This document shows positions 57,615-64,000 of a stretch of 64,000 bases of DNA, piece by piece. The notes below the pieces were generated by a model. It was not told where the DNA came from, ran no database searches, and saw only the letters and a program-made list of their open reading frames with translations. Both the position numbers and the translations under genes were made by a program. The stretch's first letter is position 1. Every line of letters begins with the position of its first letter. Origin of the DNA: Stenogyne calaminthoides (lineage: Eukaryota > Streptophyta > Magnoliopsida > Lamiales > Lamiaceae); contig JBBCBC010000037.1 of NCBI GenBank assembly GCA_037126765.1, forward strand, positions 7,135,263-7,199,262, written 5' to 3'.

Positions 57615-58853
57615 CGAATTTGGCGGATGGGGTTAGGGTTTAAGAGGAGTTTCAATAGTACTTTTTTCTGTCCTCTTCTTTTTTAGTTTCGGTGCAATTT
57701 TGAAAATGTCTGATACATATACTGTATTTGATAATTCCTTATTTAGAATAAATCAATTACCAATCCTATTTCATATTTTCCTGTCAGCTATCCAAAATAT
57801 TGAAATTTTATGTAGTTTCGTTTTCAATAATTTCAATATTATACTCTATCTGGATCAGTATGTTTTTTGGTATTTTACCATTTACGCAATTAATTTAATT
57901 AAAAGTTAAAACTCGTGCATTTTGGCTGTTTGCAATAATTTCAATATTACTCTATCTGGATCAGCATGTTTATTGGAATTTTACCATTTACGCAGTTAAT
58001 ATAATTAAAAGTTAAAACTCCTGCATTTGGCTCTTTGTATCAAATTGTGAAAATGCACATTCTGAATTTCTAATCATTCCTACTTTCTATTTATAAAGAA
58101 AGGTCTGGACCAAAGGGAAAAGTACTTTTTGTATGTAAAGATGAATACAGCCATACCCAACTATTTGTCCATTTCTCTAATTTTGTTGTAAAAAAATCAT
58201 TTTTTATCATCCTATCCTTATGATATTAAAAATATGTACATACCATCTTTAATGTGAGAACATATGCGTTGCAAGCAACCCATTCAAGGGTGGTGGATTG
58301 ATGGGTTTTTATTTTTTAATCAATTTTCGGGTGGGAGGTAACCTCCTTTTGTTTCCCTTCTAACATAATAAAATGATGTCATAAAAGTTTTAATATAATT
58401 GTGGTTCTAAATGGGCACAGACCCTCATTTCTTGGGTGTTTATTGGAAAGAACTTGAGTTAAAAACTGAAGATAATATTACATTTAGAAAGACTACATTA
58501 CAGAGTATCATTGAAGCAACGGCGCAGCAGCAGCTTTCATGGGAAAGATAGCAAACAAGCACAATACAGAACACAAAACCACCATGAAAAATTACAATGA
58601 GACATGTAACCGCTAAAAAGAAAAATGGATAGAATTTTTTCTATAGCTAGTATACAGTTATCCTCCAACTTAGGTAGGTATCCTGAGGTCATCCATATAT
58701 ATGTGCAATATAATGAATAACAATGAAGCCAGAAACGAAAAAAGTGCAAATATGACAAGAACATAAGAGTCTGGTATGTCTGGCCATGCAGTCGGTGTAG
58801 CAACCCATGTGTAATATGACAAGAGTTGAAGCTGTACATGCATATTCCGTGTC
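57615..58853. other. Intergenic between DHDPR promoter and WAPL 3' end
   Basis: The DHDPR 5' flank lies at its left edge. A 108-bp tandem repeat occupies about 57826-58041 (AATAATTTCAATATT at 57826 and 57934; both contain TCTATCTGGATCAG(T/C)ATGTTT). The WAPL 3' UTR is expected from about 58500 to 58853. Confidence 0.6.
57826..58041. repeat. 108-bp tandem repeat, two diverged units
   Basis: Both units run from AATAATTTCAATATT through TTTTACCATTTACGCA(A/G)TTAAT to AAAAGTTAAAACTC.TGCATTT. Confidence 0.85.
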
Positions 58854-61800
58854 TCATGGAATCTTGCACGATTCAATTACTTCAAGCACAGAAGAGTGTG
58901 TCTCAGGTGAGATCATGTTCAGCGTCAAATGAAATTCCTACACAAGAAACGTGGACAATCAAATGATGTCCTCAGAAAAACACAAGGTCACAAAAGCATA
59001 AAAAATATGAACTAATCATCGTTTCTTGCTGTATACGAGGACCTACATGAATCGTGTATGGGAAATTAGACCATAGGAAACAATTTCGGGCAATGTTTGT
59101 TCTGGGTCTTAAAAACCAAGTTTAGGATTTGCAAATCTAAACTATGTTCTACTTCGGGAATTTAAATCCAGTTTTAAAAAAACACCACAGCACTTATAAA
59201 CTACCACATTATTAATACAATCAATTCTCTTTCCTTACACTTTACTATATTTAAATCATAAGTCACATAATCCATTCATTACACTCACACCCAACAACAT
59301 AATAATATGTCATCCTTCACTTCTACATATTGATTTGGTATAAAGTTAAATCTCGCCCTACTTAAAATCCAAAAGGCTGGGTGTGAGGGCTTCTACATAT
59401 TGATTTGGCATAAAGTTAAATCCCCTAGATTTTAAAAACCAATTTTCGTAAACCACTATAAACCCAAAACAACCATTGCCTTAGTTAGCATGGTTTACCC
59501 CAACTCATAGGGGATGATAAGGTTCAGAAAACTCAGAGTATACAACTTAGAGCCGATTAAAACCAAAATCAGTAAATTTCACAAAATGCATACCACAAAT
59601 CTCTCCAGCACGGGGACGACTATTGACAAATCCTGTTTGGGAAGACATTCAGCAATGGCCTTACGTGTGGTCTTGCTGAAAAACCAAGTTCAAAACATAA
59701 TCGATGAGAGCACGGTAATTACAAAATAATTTTTTTAATAAAAAAAAAAGATGAGCACAAAGTGCCATGGAGTCAAGTCATGAGCATATTAACCTTTCCA
59801 TTGAAAGGAATGCAAGAAGAAGAGCTGAATAAGCTTCTACAATCATTTTCTCAGCTTCTTTCGCTCCCTGTAACATGGATTCTTCATCCTCCTGAAAACA
59901 AATTTCACATCACTTCACACAATCACACCTATGGATTTCCCAATTATAAACCTAAAAGACACTAAGATGTGGCAAGAACATTTTATGTAAACAAAACATA
60001 CTATGAGATTCCAAACCATTAAAATAAGCAAAATAATGTATCATGATTCAAGATAAAGCCTTGCTAAACTGCATACGCAAGCAAACGGTAACGCTAGAGG
60101 AATTTAGATCATATACATGATATGACAATGTCATCTTCTATAATAACAATTCTTCTAAGACTACAATGAACTCCTTAAGATATCTCACATGTGCAAACAG
60201 ATTCACATTACCAGCCTATATAGATATGCAACTTTGCTCAAGATAGGGATATATGGTAGCATGTAATGTTAAAATCGATCAAGCATAAAATTTACAGAAA
60301 TTAACCAACAAAATCTAGCAAATAGTTCGACACATTAGAATAGATGAACCATTAATCCCTCAAAATTAACAGGAGGGGTTGGACTCTCACCAAGGAGAAA
60401 ACTTTATCCTCTCCAGCAGCCTCACCAGCTCCGTGATTAGCCAAAAAGATTGAGCACAGAAGAGAAATTGCACCCCTTTGATCCTTCAAATTTAAACCAT
60501 TGATGCTGGGTAATGAAACAGTAACAGCTGCAAGCCGAGATCTGCAATAAAATACAATCAAGCAAGAACTTGCTTAGTAATCTGTACATTACCATTTACC
60601 ATGGTTGCATGTTGAGGAATTGAGAAAGAAAATGTCACTCAAAAAAAGGCAGAAGTGCACACTGATCCATAACATAAGTGATTAATTTCATACCCATGCA
60701 GTCTGTGAAAGTAATCTAATATTTTCTAATGAAAAAGTCTTGAATGTGACGCTCATTCCTTCCAAGGCATTATCCAGAACTGAATATCTTTCAACCTAGT
60801 TGCTTGTCTTTCCATCAACAATGATTATTAAGAGACAGAAAATTATGTTCCAAGTTGTCAGTTAACCTATTATCACATTCTGACTTGCCCCCCAAAACAG
60901 GCAAACAATCCAGAGAAAAGGAGAATGAAGTAATGCAAATAAAAAAGAAGTATAATCAGCATTCACAGACAGACATGCCAGCACTAATAAAACAAGAGGT
61001 GGTAACAATGAGTGTAGTTTACCTGTTGCGTCCGTCCTTCTCTATCAAATTCACAAGCAAACCCAAAATAGCAACGAGAAAGTCCAGCTCCTGATCAGTG
61101 AGATGTGCATTGCTCTGTGGGTCAATTTTAGGACATGATTTAGACGACAAACTACTCTCTCTTACATCAACGAAGTGTGGTGGAGATAAGCTAAACGATG
61201 GAAAATGGCCAGAAATCAGAGAAGATAAGATTTCCAAGCCCCCACATGTCGCAATTTGTCGACAGCCCTCTGGGTTGTCATTGGCCAAGTTCATCAGAAC
61301 CTGGAATCAAAGAGAAATAAGTTAAAAATGATAAAGCGACATGAGTACAAGTTGTCAGAAGCTTCAAGTAATAACCGTCAAAGCGTAGTATCTCTTTATG
61401 CTTGAGCACAAATATAAAAATGTAGACTAAAGAATGTACTCACTGACAAATATGAGTAATATGGATGACTAACAAAAACATAAATAAATAACGAATAAGA
61501 TACAGGGACAAGAGATGACTTTTTTCACAAGTACCTTGACAGCCGTAAGAAGACAATCGTCTAAAAGGTTAGACTTTTCTTCATCGCCAGCAGAAGAACA
61601 CGAGGCATCCTGTGAGTGATGAATTTCCATTTTGCTAGACTCTTGTTGACTGAACATTAAGACAGATTTATTAACATCCTTATTTTCACTCATAGTTAAA
61701 GTATTAACTTTAGCTGGAGATTTCTCTGTCGTTCCGGATAATAAATCCCACTTCGATGGCTCACAGTCATGCTCATCAAATGCAAAAGGATCCTGGCTGT

Positions 61801-64000
61801 CTTCCACTCCAAGACTGGTATGTTGTAGTTGTTTCTTTCCAAAATCAACATCCAATTCTGAGTCATTACTGCTTATGTCTATAACACTATTTAAATTCCC
61901 AGATGTTCCACTGCATGATACTGCTGTAGAAGACTCAACTCTCATCTTCAGCATTAGAGGATCTATACACATCTGGGTGGATTCTAGACTATACTGGGAC
62001 ATACTTGTGCTTTTTTTAGATTCAGTCATGTTTTCGTCCCGTAAACTGCTCAGAGAACTTCGGAGTAAGGAAACACCTTGAGATAAAAAAGAACACGCTA
62101 TCAGATGACTGGAATGAAAACTATTTTTAAGGATTGCTTAAATTAGTTCCAAGCAAATTTATTTGAGAAGGGGAAAAATATAAGATTTGTGTGTGATCAA
62201 GAGGCAGAGTCAGATACACAAATGAATATAATGCTCGACAAATTCAAAAGTTGAACCACAAAATGATACCTGAGAGAATTTTAATGACACTCAGAATAAG
62301 TTTAGTGAAAGAACGCGGAGCTCTTTGACCATCAAATTTTCCTTTCATTTCAAGCAAATGGCACTGTGATGCAGCATCAAAATCATCCCGAAGTTAGGCA
62401 ACATGATATTTTTAGATGCAAGTATGTGCATGATGCTGGACAGTTGTAAAATCTTATACCTGATTATCTTTGCTAACGAAGGTAGTATTTTCCATTATTT
62501 TTAGACATTTCAAAAGCAGCACCAGACTTTCTAGCCCATCTCTCTTATCTAGTGTAAAATCCGGACTCTTTTTCAACCATTCCTGCACAAATGCACGAGT
62601 ATTAGAATATATGACAAATCTGCCACCCTGGAGAAAAGGCACTGTAATGATTAGTATGACCACATTGAAAGGTAAAAGAAACACTGATGATCAAGTCCCT
62701 GAAGAAAGGAAGAAAGAGAGAAGAAGAGAAGAAGGAAGAAAAGATAATTGTCATAGGAAGAGAGGATAAAGTCCACTAATGTACATTGTACAAGCTAATA
62801 AAAATCTAAGCCAGTATAATTTCCTATAGACTGGCTAATTAAATAGATTCAAAATCATATAGCCTTATAGGCATTATCCATCTCTTTGACTAAATTCCAT
62901 GAGTTGCCAGAGCTATCTTTTGTCATCCTCTGCCAGCAAGATAATTAAAATTGGAAATAATTTAGTTATCACCTTCAAATAAAAAGAATTCATAACTGGT
63001 ATAGCATAGACGTGATGAAGGATATGATCATATGAAGGAGATTGACAATAGATACAACAGACTTCTTCTTGCAGATCGTATGGTGAGTTGATAGAAAGTT
63101 AAAATTGCCTTAAATGCACAATGGTACTTGAAGGTAAAATCCATATCTTTCTTCTTTCTCCCATGAAAAGGATCTGATAATTACTAATTCACTACCTCTA
63201 TAAGCTAGTGGATACACACTTTCACCATGCGCTGCTTATAAGTTTAATCTTAAGGCTTTCAACCAATAAACTTAACACAAATCATTCTTAATCAGATTAT
63301 TGTATACTCCATATTGTGGGATCCCTTTTTTCATCCACAAGATGAATGGCATCCCAGCAATGATATAGTCCATGTCATACAAATATAAATTAGAACATAC
63401 AGGTTCACACCTCCATTATGGAATGACAACTCCTGGCCACTTCAAACACTGCATCGAGTCCTCCAAAATCTCTCAGTTTTTCCTTAAAGTTACCACCCAT
63501 TTTTCGTACAGCGCCAGATGTGTCTGAAGATTCAACAGAGGAAAAAATGCAATTGGTTAAGTTTAATTTATTCTCAGAATATAAATAGGACTAACGGATC
63601 GTGTCCAATAAATTTTACAAAAGAAAAATTATCAATTCAAATGAGTGAGGTTCTTCAAAGTGACGACAACAAGTAATTGAATGTCATCGGACAATAAAGT
63701 AAGCACAGACAACGAAGAGGAGAAACACCAACAGATTTGGGAACAACGTTAACTTCCTCGTAAGAAAATTTTTTAAAGAGTTGGATATAATTAAATAATT
63801 TAACAAGTATGAATTTACTAGAATCAAATAACATCACAAAGATTTAGAGACCTTCAATGGAGATGGTCGATATGGAAGCTTTCTCCATTGCAAGCAAACT
63901 AAACCATTTAGGGTTCAACTTGGGTTCTTCCATTGGATTATCATTAACATCTCTTGGTTTTATCTCCTTGCAATTGACAAGGATATCCTGAACCTTGAGC
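58854..64000 (-). CDS. WAPL: WAPL (wings apart-like) cohesin release factor, 3' part
   Basis: Ten coding exons on the minus strand, the first cut by the window edge: 63852-64000, 63411-63523, 62460-62582, 62270-62363, 61535-62076, 61023-61300, 60391-60541, 59794-59891, 59594-59675 and 58854-58937 (stop TGA at 58854-58856). Landmarks in order: NPKWFSLLAMEKASISTISI; KEKLRDFGGLDAVFEVARSC; LVLLLKCLKIMENTTFVSKD; an acidic linker with QDPFAFDEHDCEPSKWDLLS; LMNLANDNPEGCRQIATCGG; TDQELDFLVAILGLLVNLIE; SRLAAVTVSLPSI; and the C-terminus LNMISPETHSSVLEVIESCK. These match plant WAPL proteins, nuclear factors that open the cohesin ring and remove cohesin in meiotic prophase and mitosis. The large 61535-62076 exon carries the plant-specific linker. 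All junctions are GT/AG. No lesion was seen. Confidence 0.92.

Overview
The window looks like nuclear DNA from a flowering plant, probably a eudicot. It has intron-rich genes with GT/AG junctions, AT-rich introns and spacers, a Ty1/copia retrotransposon primed from initiator tRNA-Met, Stowaway-type MITEs, and plant-type versions of VIP5/RTF1, WAPL and plastid-type dihydrodipicolinate reductase. There are no prokaryotic features, CRISPR arrays, rRNAs or tRNAs that I can see. Family names rest on recognising protein motifs by eye. Exon joins were worked out by hand from splice sites and reading phase.

Layout. 1-3330 (minus) holds the first five coding exons of splicing factor SF3B2, cut by the left edge. 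4717-10799 is a broken copia element on the minus strand with its RNase H and 3' LTR missing. 10.9-20.5 kb is a 'gene graveyard': fragments of a phosphopantetheinyl transferase, a polyol transporter, a broken DUF295/KIB1-4 gene, the 3' end of a glycosyltransferase, a GH9 endoglucanase exon, two SF3B2 exons, and a nested set of inverted repeats around an unidentified 298-codon ORF. Three of these fragments (SF3B2, polyol transporter, glycosyltransferase) have their full or parental counterparts inside this same window. 21725-23965 is a nearly complete polyol transporter with a frameshift and a stop codon. 24737-26044 is an intact alpha-1,4-glycosyltransferase-like gene and 27831-29699 an intact VIP5/RTF1 gene.

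33-57.6 kb is a tandem array of four-exon epoxide-hydrolase-like alpha/beta hydrolases (EH-1 to EH-5, all plus strand), followed by a convergent dihydrodipicolinate reductase gene (DHDPR, minus). A segment of about 9.58 kb, from intron 1 of EH-3 to the 5' flank of DHDPR, is duplicated head to tail (38498-48080 and 48083-57614). The copies are nearly identical but have decayed differently: EH-4 is open only in the left copy and DHDPR only in the right copy. Of eight hydrolase units only EH-2 and EH-4 are fully open (312 codons each). All hydrolase units carry Lys-Asp-Phe-Gly around the nucleophile instead of the usual His-Asp-Trp-Gly.

58854-64000 (minus) holds the last ten exons of a WAPL cohesin-release gene that runs off the right edge.

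Caution: many of the lesions are 1-2 bp indels, some in homopolymers, so uncorrected sequencing or assembly error has to be excluded before any gene is declared dead.
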